Positions 1-8,633 of a stretch of DNA of 64,000 nucleotides are shown one piece after another. A program made the translations under genes and the position numbers. This stretch comes from Bacillota bacterium (lineage in GTDB: Bacteria; Bacillota; Clostridia; Lachnospirales; Lachnospiraceae): positions 124,001-188,000 of the forward strand of contig JAEWCQ010000043.1 in NCBI GenBank assembly GCA_023390555.1. Reading direction: 5' to 3'. The stretch's first letter is position 1, and every line of letters begins with the position of its first letter. The notes under the pieces are model-generated. The model saw only the letters and a program-made list of their open reading frames with translations. It was not told where the DNA came from and did not search any database.

Positions 1-850
1 TCTTTACCGGAATCCACATCTCGCTATAATAGTTTTCATCCTGCGCTCCGTTTGGATATTCGGTAATATCCATATACATTTCAATGTTATAACCCGCAGC
101 GATTTCATACTCTCTACAGTTTGGAAGCCATTCTGCAAAAATTTTCTGATTCATATCCTGCAGGGCTTTCGGCATTGGCCCATTACAGCCAAAAACTGCC
201 CAGGTATGTTTCGGAATAACTCTTGTGACAAAACCATCCGGCAGTTCCCTGGTCGGACGGTAGTCATCTGCGATCAGATACTCAAATTCTTCTGACCCCA
301 TACTTTCGTCAATGCTGATACCATACATGCCGCACACAATGTTGCCCTTTCCCGATTGGTAATGTTGCGTCCAAAACTGCGGAATCTCCTTTTTTGCATT
401 TTCATACGAAAACATCCTTGATGCTCCTATAACGGTAAACGCATCCTTCTCCATGATTTTGTAATCCATGATATAACCACCTTCCAATGAAAATTTGATT
501 TTAAGGGGGGCAAATGATTTCATCATTTTGCCTTCCTTTCTAACAGCAGTAGGTGTAACACCATGAAAACGGGTGAACGCTTTCGTAAAACTGTCTGGGG
601 AGTCATATCCGTATTTCAGTGCGATATCAATGATTTTCTCATCCGTCGCGATCAGCTCACTGCCGGCAATCGTGAGTCTGCGCTGCCTGATATACTCTCC
701 CACCGTAAAGCCACAGAGCATGGCGAATCCTTTTTGAAAATAAAAAGGTGAAACAAATGCCTGCTTTGCAATCTCTTCCAGTGAAAGTTTTTCCGTGATA
801 TTAGACTCGATATAGTCTATTGCCTTCCCGATTCCTTCCATCCATTCCAT
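1..850 (-). CDS. AraC-family transcriptional regulator with GyrI-like effector domain (3' end outside window)
   Basis: Reading the minus strand from an ATG at 850, preceded by GGTGGTGA, gives an uninterrupted frame that runs off the window start, so about 283 residues are visible and the C-terminus is missing. Residues about 8-105 are a double helix-turn-helix of AraC type (LSLEEIAKQAFVSPFYFQ, then IIDIALKYGYDSPDSFTKAF). The rest, starting near DYKIMEKDAFTVIGASR, resembles the GyrI-like/'AraC effector-binding' fold that binds small hydrophobic or cationic compounds in multidrug regulators. Such proteins usually control an efflux pump or a neighbouring enzyme; the target is not visible here. 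Family assignment is by motif and fairly secure; the ligand is unknown. Confidence 0.85.
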   Translation of the reverse strand, partial: MEWMEGIGKAIDYIESNITEKLSLEEIAKQAFVSPFYFQKGFAMLCGFTVGEYIRQRRLTIAGSELIATDEKIIDIALKYGYDSPDSFTKAFTRFHGVTPTAVRKEGKMMKSFAPLKIKFSLEGGYIMDYKIMEKDAFTVIGASRMFSYENAKKEIPQFWTQHYQSGKGNIVCGMYGISIDESMGSEEFEYLIADDYRPTRELPDGFVTRVIPKHTWAVFGCNGPMPKALQDMNQKIFAEWLPNCREYEIAAGYNIEMYMDITEYPNGAQDENYYSEMWIPVK

Positions 851-996
851 ACTGTCACCACCTTTGCACACGTCAATCATAACATTCCCATTGTGCTCAT
901 ACCCGACTTTTTCTGTTTTATTCTGTCGGGGCTCTTTTCATTTATTTTAATAGAAACTCCGTGGTTATGCTACTCCAATTTTCAAGGCAGCATGTT

Positions 997-1701
997 CTAA
1001 ACTTGGTTTTTATCGGCCGTTTTGGACAATTCAGAAAGCTTTCCTGCCCTTCGAAAACTAACAAACGAAAAATCAAAGAATAAGATCCATAGTACCCAAA
1101 ATATCAGAGTCGCAGGGCTTGCACCATTTTTATCCACGAAATCACCTGCAATTCCAATAACCGGAACCAGCATAAAAACCGCATACCAAATCATCTTTGC
1201 CACACGGTTCATCCACTGCCTTGGAAATAACCACCATCCCAGATTACTTCCCCCTACAAATTGATTAAATCTCGTAAAGCTAGAAAACTCCTCAATTAAG
1301 TCATCTATTTTTTCAAAAATCTTTCCGTTTGCTTCTTCTTCTTTTACATAATCTAAATAATACTTTACATCTATTTCATTATAAGCCTGATCATCTATTA
1401 CCTTTTGACATAAATCAATCGAACTTTGCAGCATTTGCTGCTTTACTTTCAAATCAATAAGTTGTTGCTCGATTGCATCTTCCGCAGCCATCTTGTTTAA
1501 TAATATCTCGCCAATTGTTTCCACAGATAGTTCCATTTTTCTATAAAGGATAATCAGATTCAATCTTTCTAAATCATCCTCTGTATAATTTCGATATTTG
1601 CTATCTGGTTCACGATCCGGGCCAATCAATCCTTTTTTTTCATAAAATCTAATATTGCTTATGCTTAATCCCGTTTTTTCAGCAGCCTCACCTATTCGCA
1701 T
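997..1701 (-). CDS. MerR-family transcriptional regulator with C-terminal membrane segments
   Basis: A 234-aa protein. Residues 1-70 are a classical MerR winged helix (MRIGEAAEKTGLSISNIRFY, then YRNYTEDDLERLNLI). A predicted coiled coil at about 75-140 replaces the metal/drug pocket. Two hydrophobic stretches follow (about 167-187 MIWYAVFMLVPVIGIAGDF and about 196-218), so the regulator is probably membrane-tethered, which is unusual for MerR proteins. Its ATG lies inside the end of the upstream MutS-like gene (14-bp overlap), so the two are probably translationally coupled and act together. DNA-binding family is confident; the signal sensed is unknown. Confidence 0.85.
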   Translation of the reverse strand: MRIGEAAEKTGLSISNIRFYEKKGLIGPDREPDSKYRNYTEDDLERLNLIILYRKMELSVETIGEILLNKMAAEDAIEQQLIDLKVKQQMLQSSIDLCQKVIDDQAYNEIDVKYYLDYVKEEEANGKIFEKIDDLIEEFSSFTRFNQFVGGSNLGWWLFPRQWMNRVAKMIWYAVFMLVPVIGIAGDFVDKNGASPATLIFWVLWILFFDFSFVSFRRAGKLSELSKTADKNQV

Positions 1702-3298
1702 TCATATTCACCTCTGCATCTTTTACTATAGTCTCAGGGTAACCCATATAGGAAAGCAATGCAATCGCATTAGACTCTTGGCTTGTTCCTTTATAAATGA
1801 TATAATCAAATACAATATCCTTTTCCTGAATTTTACTTCTAAAATGATAGTCTTCATAAAATCTGCTTTTTGTTAGCTCTTGATCATGAGTTGCCACAAG
1901 AGCCAAACAATTTGCATTTCCAATATAATCAAGAATTGCCTTAGATGCGGCAACTCTTTCTTTCGTATTTGTTCCCTTAAGTATTTCATCAACAACAATT
2001 AATGCCGATGCGTCTTTTTCAATCACATCTAACATTCGCTTTAAATACTTTGCTTCCCTAAAATAATAGCTTTCGCCAGTCAATATATCATCTCTCAGTG
2101 ACATGCAGGTTATAATCTGCATCGGTTGTAAAATCACTTTTTTTGCCCTACAGGTATTTATCGTCTGCGTCATTATGCAATTTATTGCGATAGCTTTCAT
2201 AAAAGTTGATTTGCCAGATGCATTTGCTCCCGTAATAATTGCTCTATTTAACAATTTAAAGTCATTTCTCACTGGATTTTTGATAAGCGGGTGAGCAATT
2301 CCTTCCACAGTAAACTCATTCTGTACAAATTCCGGTTTGCACCATTCGGACACACTTTCCCTATATGATAGAATTGATATATCTGAATCTATTTCTCCAA
2401 CAAAATCTAGTAATAATAAGACATTCTCCTGCTTGTCATCGATTATTCTCATTATATGATTAAACGTCGAGACATCTATCAGCAGTATCCCCCATATGTA
2501 TTCTCTAAGAATAGCTACTACATCTCCAGTCATAGAAGCCTGCCTTCGTTCATTCATTCCAAAGATAACCCGAGACATTCTTCTTAATCTATGAATTGAA
2601 TTTCTAACATCATCTGTAACAAAGATATTATGTTCTCTGTCTTTCACTTCCATCCATTTGGCAAAATCATATATTCTTTTGAAATCAGCCAAAGAGTTAA
2701 AATATACTTCATATTTTTGTTTAGAGAACAAATAAATCATTAAATTAATTAGTGCTATACATACCAATCCGGCTATGGAAATTATATTGTTAAATACAGT
2801 ACAGCCTACAAGACCTATAATGAGAAGAACCTGAAGTACATGATACAATCGCGTATTCCCCACTTTCCACATATCAGTATTTATAAGAAATTCTGGTAAA
2901 TAGTATCCCTCATCATGTTTTCCAATATAGTTCATCTGTGTCTCAATATCTAATCGAGCTTTCGGATTCTCCTTCAAACAAGCCAATCTTTGCTCCAACC
3001 TATCAATTTTTTCCGGAGCAGTACCTTTATCAAGCAAATGCAACTTATGGTATAGGGTCTGCTCTCCAATAAAGCTATTCGTATGATTAATCCTTAAAAA
3101 AACCTGATCCATCTCCAGATCATCCCATGTTATATCATCTACTTTCCATTCTCCATCTACGATCCCACTTACGGCTGAATGAAGTCGCTTCACATTATTC
3201 AGTCGTTGCTGTGAATTATAATAAAGATAGCCATCCAAAGGATTTTTTCCAAATGAATCATCTACTATTTTCTCAAGTCTTTTTTTTGCTCCAAACAT
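1688..3298 (-). CDS. MutS-like ATPase with membrane segments
   Basis: A 536-aa protein with a C-terminal MutS-type ABC ATPase: Walker A GANASGKSTFMKA at about residues 356-368, Walker B SALIVVDEI with the family-typical LKGTNTKER following at about 428-446, and an ALVATHDQEL H-loop. The N-terminal mismatch-recognition domain of true MutS is absent. Two hydrophobic segments at about 146-189 suggest membrane insertion. It is therefore one of the short membrane-associated MutS homologues common in Clostridia, not the repair MutS; its cellular role is unknown. It overlaps the downstream MerR-like gene by 14 bp, implying a two-gene operon. Confidence 0.8.
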   Translation of the reverse strand: MFGAKKRLEKIVDDSFGKNPLDGYLYYNSQQRLNNVKRLHSAVSGIVDGEWKVDDITWDDLEMDQVFLRINHTNSFIGEQTLYHKLHLLDKGTAPEKIDRLEQRLACLKENPKARLDIETQMNYIGKHDEGYYLPEFLINTDMWKVGNTRLYHVLQVLLIIGLVGCTVFNNIISIAGLVCIALINLMIYLFSKQKYEVYFNSLADFKRIYDFAKWMEVKDREHNIFVTDDVRNSIHRLRRMSRVIFGMNERRQASMTGDVVAILREYIWGILLIDVSTFNHIMRIIDDKQENVLLLLDFVGEIDSDISILSYRESVSEWCKPEFVQNEFTVEGIAHPLIKNPVRNDFKLLNRAIITGANASGKSTFMKAIAINCIMTQTINTCRAKKVILQPMQIITCMSLRDDILTGESYYFREAKYLKRMLDVIEKDASALIVVDEILKGTNTKERVAASKAILDYIGNANCLALVATHDQELTKSRFYEDYHFRSKIQEKDIVFDYIIYKGTSQESNAIALLSYMGYPETIVKDAEVNMNANR

Positions 3299-3329
3299 AT
3301 CTGTGCCTCTTTTTCTTTATTTTTATTAA

Positions 3330-3533
3330 AATATAGAGCATGAACCAAGTTTAGAGTCAATAAAAAACTTAAAAATACTTTTCGGATTGAAAAAAGGATA
3401 TGTTTTTTTCGATCAACATCTGACGAATTATTACCAATTGTCAGATGAAGGCAGACGAGATGTCGATCAATTTATCAAAGCTCAACTGCAGATTAAGAAA
3501 GATTCGGATAGATCAGGCGCTGTAAAAAAATAA
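3330..3533 (+). pseudogene. Remnant of a small (possibly XRE-like) gene
   Basis: An open frame of 67 codons between a stop at 3327 and TAA at 3531-3533 contains no ATG. Its translation ends in a plausible protein-like tail (EPSLESIKNLKILFGLKK near the start, YYQLSDEGRRDVDQFIKAQL later), which resembles the last helix of an XRE HTH domain plus its C-terminal extension. There is no start codon with ribosome-binding site and the first HTH helices are missing, so it is best read as a decayed 3' fragment. Low confidence; it could be fortuitous coding potential. Confidence 0.3.
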
Positions 3534-3542
3534 TAAGATGGC

Positions 3543-3578
3543 AAAAAAGCCTTCCGGGGAAAATTCCTCGGAAGGCTT
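3543..3578 (-). terminator. Rho-independent terminator of the str operon (after tuf)
   Basis: Arms 3547-3559 (AAGCCTTCCGGGG) and 3566-3578 (CCTCGGAAGGCTT) form a GC-rich stem. Read on the minus strand it is followed by a run of T (complement of A3543-3548). It lies 34 bp beyond the tuf stop codon. Confidence 0.9.
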
Positions 3579-3611
3579 GAATTTACTATATTACCGAACT
3601 ATCAATCAAGA

Positions 3612-4799
3612 TTACTCTACGATGGTAGCAACACGGCCTGATCCAACTGTACGGCCACCCTCACGGATAGCGAATGTAAGACCCTGCTCCATAGCTACTG
3701 GATGAATCAGTTCGATTGTCATTTCGATGTTATCACCAGGCATACACATCTCTGTGCCGGATGGCAAATCACAAACACCTGTTACGTCTGTTGTTCTGAA
3801 GTAGAACTGAGGACGATAGTTGTTGAAGAATGGAGTATGACGTCCACCTTCGTCTTTTGTTAAAACGTAAACCTGAGCTGTAAATTTACGATGGCATTTT
3901 ACAGTACCTGGTTTTGCAAGAACCTGTCCACGCATGATCTGATCACGGTTTACGCCACGAAGTAATGCACCGATGTTATCACCAGCCTGTGCTTCGTCAA
4001 GCATCTTACGGAACATTTCGATACCGGTTACAACTGTTTTCTGTGTCTCCTCTTTGATTCCAAGAATCTCTAATTCGTCACTGATGTGTAATGTTCCTCT
4101 TTCTACTCTACCGGTAGCAACTGTACCACGACCTGTGATCGTGAATACGTCTTCGACTGGCATTAAGAAAGGCTTTTCTGTATCACGTTCTGGATCTGGA
4201 ATATAATCATCTACAGTAGACATTAATTCCATAATCTTATCGCCCCATTCTCCGGTTGGATCTTCAAGCGCTTTTAATGCAGAACCTTTTACGATTGGGC
4301 AGTCATTGAAACCATATTCCTCTAACTGCTCTGTGATTTCCATCTCTACTAATTCAAGTAATTCCTCATCATCAACCATATCACATTTGTTCATGAATAC
4401 AACGATGTAAGGTACACCTACCTGACGGGACAATAAGATATGCTCTTTTGTCTGAGCCATAACACCGTCAGTAGCTGCTACTACAAGAATAGCGCCGTCC
4501 ATCTGAGCTGCACCTGTGATCATGTTCTTAACGTAGTCAGCATGGCCTGGGCAGTCAACGTGTGCATAATGTCTCTTATCTGTTTCATACTCAACGTGAG
4601 CGGTAGAGATTGTGATACCTCTTTCTCTCTCTTCCGGAGCTTTGTCGATGTTAGCGAAATCAACTGCGGCATTACCAGCAACTCTTTCAGATAATACTTT
4701 TGTAATAGCTGCTGTTAAAGTTGTTTTACCATGATCTACGTGACCAATAGTACCAATATTACAATGTGGTTTGGTTCTTTCAAACTTAGCTTTTGCCAT
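3612..4799 (-). CDS. tuf: Elongation factor Tu
   Basis: A 395-aa GTPase that delivers aminoacyl-tRNA to the ribosome. All G motifs are present: GHVDHGKTT near residue 19 (G1), RGITIS (G2), DCPGHADYV (G3), NKCDM (G4) and GSALKAL (G5), followed by the two beta-barrel domains ending GRVATIVE. Length and sequence are typical of Firmicutes. It is the last gene of the minus-strand rpsL-rpsG-fusA-tuf group, 109 bp after fusA, and is followed by a strong terminator at 3543-3578. The start has an AAGGAGGACG ribosome-binding site. Confidence 0.98.
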   Translation of the reverse strand: MAKAKFERTKPHCNIGTIGHVDHGKTTLTAAITKVLSERVAGNAAVDFANIDKAPEERERGITISTAHVEYETDKRHYAHVDCPGHADYVKNMITGAAQMDGAILVVAATDGVMAQTKEHILLSRQVGVPYIVVFMNKCDMVDDEELLELVEMEITEQLEEYGFNDCPIVKGSALKALEDPTGEWGDKIMELMSTVDDYIPDPERDTEKPFLMPVEDVFTITGRGTVATGRVERGTLHISDELEILGIKEETQKTVVTGIEMFRKMLDEAQAGDNIGALLRGVNRDQIMRGQVLAKPGTVKCHRKFTAQVYVLTKDEGGRHTPFFNNYRPQFYFRTTDVTGVCDLPSGTEMCMPGDNIEMTIELIHPVAMEQGLTFAIREGGRTVGSGRVATIVE

Positions 4800-4908
4800 T
4801 TTAAAACGTCCTCCTTAATTTATGCCTATTCCAGGCGATTCTTTCTATTTTTGAAGTTACTCGGCTAACTCTGATTATATAAAATAATGCAGAGTTTTTC
4901 AAGTATTT

Positions 4909-7029
4909 TTATTTTGCTGCTTTGTTAGCAACAATCTTATCCTGAACGGATTTTGGAACCTGCTCATATTTCTCAAAGAACATAGAGTAGTTACCGCGTC
5001 CCTGTGTTTTAGAACGTAAATCGGTTGAATATCCGAACATCTCAGCCAATGGTACAAATGCCTTTACCATCTTGCCGCCGCCGATATCGTCCATACCTTC
5101 GATACGCCCACGACGTGAGTTGATATCACCGATAACATCACCCATGTACTCTTCCGGCATGGTTACTTCAACTTTCATAATCGGCTCTAAGATAACCGGA
5201 GCCGCTTTTGTCATAGCTTCCTTGAATGCCATAGAACCGGCAATGTGGAATGCCATTTCAGATGAATCGACTTCATGGTAAGAACCATCGTATACGTTTG
5301 CATAAACACCTACTACAGGGAAACCAGCAAGAATACCAGCTTTTGTAGCTTCTTCGATACCTTCGCCGACCGGTGCAATATATTCCTTCGGAATAGCTCC
5401 GCCGACAACGGAAGATTCGAATTTGAACAATTCTTCTCCGTTGGCATCCATTGGTGCAAATTTAACTTTACAGTGTCCGTACTGACCACGTCCACCGGAC
5501 TGTTTTGCATACTTGTATTCCTGATCCACCTCTTTGGTAAAGGTCTCTTTGTAAGCAACCTGAGGAGCACCTACGTTTGCTTCTACGTGGAACTCACGAA
5601 GCAGACGGTCAACGATAATCTCCAGATGAAGCTCGCCCATACCTGCGATAATGGTCTGGCCTGTTTCTGTATTTGTATGTGCACGGAATGTAGGATCTTC
5701 TTCTGCAAGTTTTGCCAAAGCTTCACCCATCTTACCCTGACCAGCTTTTGTCTTAGGCTCAATAGCAAGCTCAATAACCGGTTCCGGGAATTCCATGGAC
5801 TCTAAGATTACAGGATGCTGTTCATCACAGATGGTATCACCTGTTGTTGTAGTCTTGAAACCTACAGCTGCTGCAATATCACCGGAATAAACCTTGTCAA
5901 GTTCCTGTCTCTTGTTTGCATGCATCTGTAAGATACGTCCTACACGTTCTTTTTTATCCTTGGTTGCATTCAATACGTAAGAACCGGAATTCATAACACC
6001 GGAATACACACGGAAGAATGCAAGTTTACCTACGAATGGGTCTGTCATGATCTTAAATGCAAGTGCAGAGAATGGTTCGTCATCCGATGAATGTCTCTCT
6101 GTCTCGTTGCCGTCCAGATCCACACCTTTAATAGCTGGGATGTCTGTCGGAGCTGGCATATACTCTAAGATTGCATCCAGTAATTTCTGAACGCCCTTAT
6201 TTCTATAAGCAGAGCCACAGCATACAGGAATCGCTGTACATTCACAGGTTCCCTTTCTCAATGCAGCTTTCATGGCTTCTACAGATGGTTCTTCACCCTC
6301 TAAATACATCATCATTAAATCGTCATCTAACTCGCTGACTTTTTCTACTAATTCTGTATGGTAAAGTTCTGCATCATCTTTCATATCATCCGGAATATCG
6401 GTAATGGAAATGTCATCCCCTTTATCATCATTATAGATGTAGGCCTTCATTTCAAACAAATCGATAATTCCCTGGAAATCATCTTCTTTACCAATTGGCA
6501 ACTGAAGAATGATTGCATTTTTACCTAATCTTGTACGGATCTGATCAACAGCTCCGTAGAAGTTTGCACCCAAAATATCCATCTTATTGATGAACGCCAT
6601 TCTAGGTACGTTGTATGTGTCAGCCTGACGCCATACATTTTCTGACTGAGGTTCCACCCCACCCTTTGCACAGAAGACACCAACGGCGCCGTCTAATACA
6701 CGAAGGGAACGCTCTACTTCAACTGTAAAGTCAACGTGGCCCGGTGTATCAATGATATTGATACGATGCTCCAATGCACCCGGTTTTACTTTGGTGAACT
6801 CTTCCAAAGTCCAATGACATGTCGTAGCGGCTGAAGTAATTGTGATACCTCTTTCCTGTTCCTGCTCCATCCAGTCCATGGTCGCAGTACCTTCATGAGT
6901 ATCACCGATCTTATAGTTAACACCGGTATAGTATAAGATACGCTCTGTCAATGTTGTTTTACCAGCATCGATGTGCGCCATAATACCAATGTTTCTAGTT
7001 CTGTCTAACGGATATTCTCTTCCAGCCAA
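4909..7029 (-). CDS. fusA: Elongation factor G
   Basis: Translocase GTPase of the ribosome, 706 aa from a TTG start at 7029. I prefer TTG to an upstream in-frame GTG at 7062 because an AAGGAGG sits at the right distance and the protein then begins (M)AGREYPLDRTRNIGIMAH, as other clostridial EF-G do. G motifs: AHIDAGKTT, RGITITSAATT, DTPGHVDF, NKMD. Domains II-V follow to the end (SKTQGRGNYSMFF in domain V). It lies between rpsG and tuf in the standard str order. Confidence 0.97.
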   Translation of the reverse strand: MAGREYPLDRTRNIGIMAHIDAGKTTLTERILYYTGVNYKIGDTHEGTATMDWMEQEQERGITITSAATTCHWTLEEFTKVKPGALEHRINIIDTPGHVDFTVEVERSLRVLDGAVGVFCAKGGVEPQSENVWRQADTYNVPRMAFINKMDILGANFYGAVDQIRTRLGKNAIILQLPIGKEDDFQGIIDLFEMKAYIYNDDKGDDISITDIPDDMKDDAELYHTELVEKVSELDDDLMMMYLEGEEPSVEAMKAALRKGTCECTAIPVCCGSAYRNKGVQKLLDAILEYMPAPTDIPAIKGVDLDGNETERHSSDDEPFSALAFKIMTDPFVGKLAFFRVYSGVMNSGSYVLNATKDKKERVGRILQMHANKRQELDKVYSGDIAAAVGFKTTTTGDTICDEQHPVILESMEFPEPVIELAIEPKTKAGQGKMGEALAKLAEEDPTFRAHTNTETGQTIIAGMGELHLEIIVDRLLREFHVEANVGAPQVAYKETFTKEVDQEYKYAKQSGGRGQYGHCKVKFAPMDANGEELFKFESSVVGGAIPKEYIAPVGEGIEEATKAGILAGFPVVGVYANVYDGSYHEVDSSEMAFHIAGSMAFKEAMTKAAPVILEPIMKVEVTMPEEYMGDVIGDINSRRGRIEGMDDIGGGKMVKAFVPLAEMFGYSTDLRSKTQGRGNYSMFFEKYEQVPKSVQDKIVANKAAK

Positions 7030-7077
7030 CGGATTTTCCTCCTTACTTTTGTCAATATGCACTCCTACAGAGTCTGA

Positions 7078-7548
7078 TTAGAATCTGTAATGAGCAAAAG
7101 CCTTGTTTGCTTCTGCCATCTTATGCATATCTTCTTTCTTCTTTACAGATGCACCAGTATTGTTTGCTGCATCCATAATTTCGTTTGCCAGTCTTTCTTC
7201 CATTGTTTTCTCGCCTCTTTTACGAGAATACATTGTCATCCAACGAAGCGCTAATGCCTGACGTCTGTCCGGTCTTACCTCGATTGGAACCTGGTATGTT
7301 GCACCACCAATACGTCTTGCCTTTACCTCAAGTACAGGCATAATGTTATTCATGGCTTCTTCGAACACTTCAAGAGCTGATCTCTCTGTCTTCTCTGCAA
7401 CTTTCTCAAATGCTCCGTATACAATTTTCTGCGAAACACCTTTCTTACCATCTAACATAATGTTGTTGATAAGTTTGGTGACCACTTTGTTATTGTACAT
7501 CGGATCTGCTAATACGTCTCTTTTCTGAGTATGTCCTTTACGTGGCAC
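7078..7548 (-). CDS. rpsG: 30S ribosomal protein S7
   Basis: Small-subunit head assembly protein that binds the 3' domain of 16S rRNA. From the GTG start at 7548 (ribosome-binding site AAGGAGG just upstream) it is 156 aa, the usual length, beginning (M)PRKGHTQKRDVLADPMYNN; the longer frame to 7569 adds seven residues not seen in the family. Motifs GGATYQVPIEVRPDRR and LANEIMDAANNTG are typical. It lies between rpsL and fusA in the str operon. Confidence 0.97.
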   Translation of the reverse strand: MPRKGHTQKRDVLADPMYNNKVVTKLINNIMLDGKKGVSQKIVYGAFEKVAEKTERSALEVFEEAMNNIMPVLEVKARRIGGATYQVPIEVRPDRRQALALRWMTMYSRKRGEKTMEERLANEIMDAANNTGASVKKKEDMHKMAEANKAFAHYRF

Positions 7549-7705
7549 GGTACTTCCCTCCTTAATCATTTTTCTTAGTTTCGATTAATTCAACGGTACT
7601 CACATGTGTCTCTCTAAAATGTGTTCGTGCGGAAATATATCTCATGCGACAATAATCCCAACACTTACCTTTAGCTCTGTTTGTGATACTATTGGTCGGC
7701 TAATC

Positions 7706-8125
7706 CTATTTAGCGGCTTTCGGTCTCTTAGCGCCGTATTTTGAACGAGCCTGTTTTCTGTTAGCAACACCTGCAGTATCAAGTGTACCTCTGATAATAT
7801 GGTATCTTGTACCAGGTAAGTCCTTAACACGACCACCTCTAATCAGAACAACACTATGCTCCTGTAAGTTATGACCTTCACCTGGAATATAGCTTGTTAC
7901 TTCGATTCCGTTGGAAAGACGTACTCTGGCGATCTTTCTAAGAGCTGAGTTAGGTTTTTTAGGCGTAGCTGTCTTAACTGCAGTACAAACACCTCTCTTC
8001 TGTGGTGCAGAAGTATCAGTCGGTTTCTTTCTTAATGAATTGTAACCTTTCTGAAGTGCTGGTGCTGTAGACTTTTTAACAGATGTCTGACGTCCTTTTC
8101 TTACTAACTGGTTGAATGTTGGCAT
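7706..8125 (-). CDS. rpsL: 30S ribosomal protein S12
   Basis: Decoding-centre protein, 139 aa from the ATG at 8125, which has a TAGGAGGTG ribosome-binding site; the three extra upstream codons of the longest frame are not family-like. It carries the conserved TPKKPNSALRK and GGRVKDLPGTRYH loops, with lysines at the classical streptomycin-resistance positions (wild-type state). First gene of the str operon, with a predicted sigma-A promoter at 8180-8208. Confidence 0.98.
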   Translation of the reverse strand: MPTFNQLVRKGRQTSVKKSTAPALQKGYNSLRKKPTDTSAPQKRGVCTAVKTATPKKPNSALRKIARVRLSNGIEVTSYIPGEGHNLQEHSVVLIRGGRVKDLPGTRYHIIRGTLDTAGVANRKQARSKYGAKRPKAAK

Positions 8126-8179
8126 TATTTTCACCTCCTATATTATTTGATAAATGTGTATTTGTATGCACACTAAATC

Positions 8180-8208
8180 AGTATATAAGCCCATTTGCCG
8201 CTTGTCAA
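8180..8208 (-). promoter_or_regulatory. Predicted sigma-A promoter of the str operon
   Basis: On the minus strand TTGACA (complement of 8203-8208), a 17-bp spacer and TATACT (complement of 8180-8185) match the vegetative consensus closely. Start of transcription would be near 8173, leaving a leader of about 48 nt before rpsL. This implies the str genes are not dependent on read-through from rpoC here. Confidence 0.8.
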
Positions 8209-8379
8209 GTGTTTTTTATACGAATTTTTGCTTCCTTATATATGGTACAACTTCATGTCATGAATTGTGTTGTCCACCTGCTTATCCTATTATAAAGCAA
8301 ACGTGTACATCATATACTTTCCCATTGGATTCCTTCGAACGTACCGCTTTTGATCCGCACGTGAAACTGCGCATCTAAA

Positions 8380-8447
8380 TTTTATTCTATAGGAAAGTCG
8401 TAGCTTTCATACATTAATGTAACAATTTCTTTTTCTATAGAATAAAA
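8380..8447. repeat. Inverted repeat with nested hairpin
   Basis: Arms TTTTATTCTATAG (8380-8392) and CTATAGAATAAAA (8435-8447) are perfectly complementary over 13 bp with 42 nt between them. Immediately inside the left arm is a small hairpin, GAAAG (8393-8397) and CTTTC (8404-8408). It lies between the terminator of the anchored repeat protein and the str promoter, overlapping the terminator slightly. Function unknown. Confidence 0.5.
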
Positions 8448-8480
8448 AATTGCCATACGGAATGTATCCGGTACGGCAAC
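8443..8480 (-). terminator. Rho-independent terminator after the anchored repeat protein gene
   Basis: Read on the minus strand, TTGCCGTACCGGA and TCCGTATGGCAA form an imperfect stem with a 5-nt loop, followed by TTTTTTATTC. It lies about 150 bp downstream of the stop at 8634. The interval 8481-8633 contains no other supported feature. Confidence 0.75.
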
Positions 8481-8633
8481 TCTTTTCTATGCGATAAAGA
8501 CCCTGTGACTGCACAACTCACTCATCTCTCATTTTTTTACCCGTTCTTTTGCTAACTATAATTCCCACCACTCATTTTGCAGTCACAAAAGCGCTTTATC
8601 CGAAATCTTTACATCGGTTCTCCGGCTTCAATC

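Noticed and set aside
5275..5805. Long antisense frame over fusA (176 codons)
   Set aside because: Lies wholly within a highly conserved gene and mirrors its codon pattern; no start signal.
7030..7062. Upstream GTG start extending EF-G by 11 residues
   Set aside because: The extension covers the AAGGAGG ribosome-binding site and is not family-like; the TTG at 7029 fits better.
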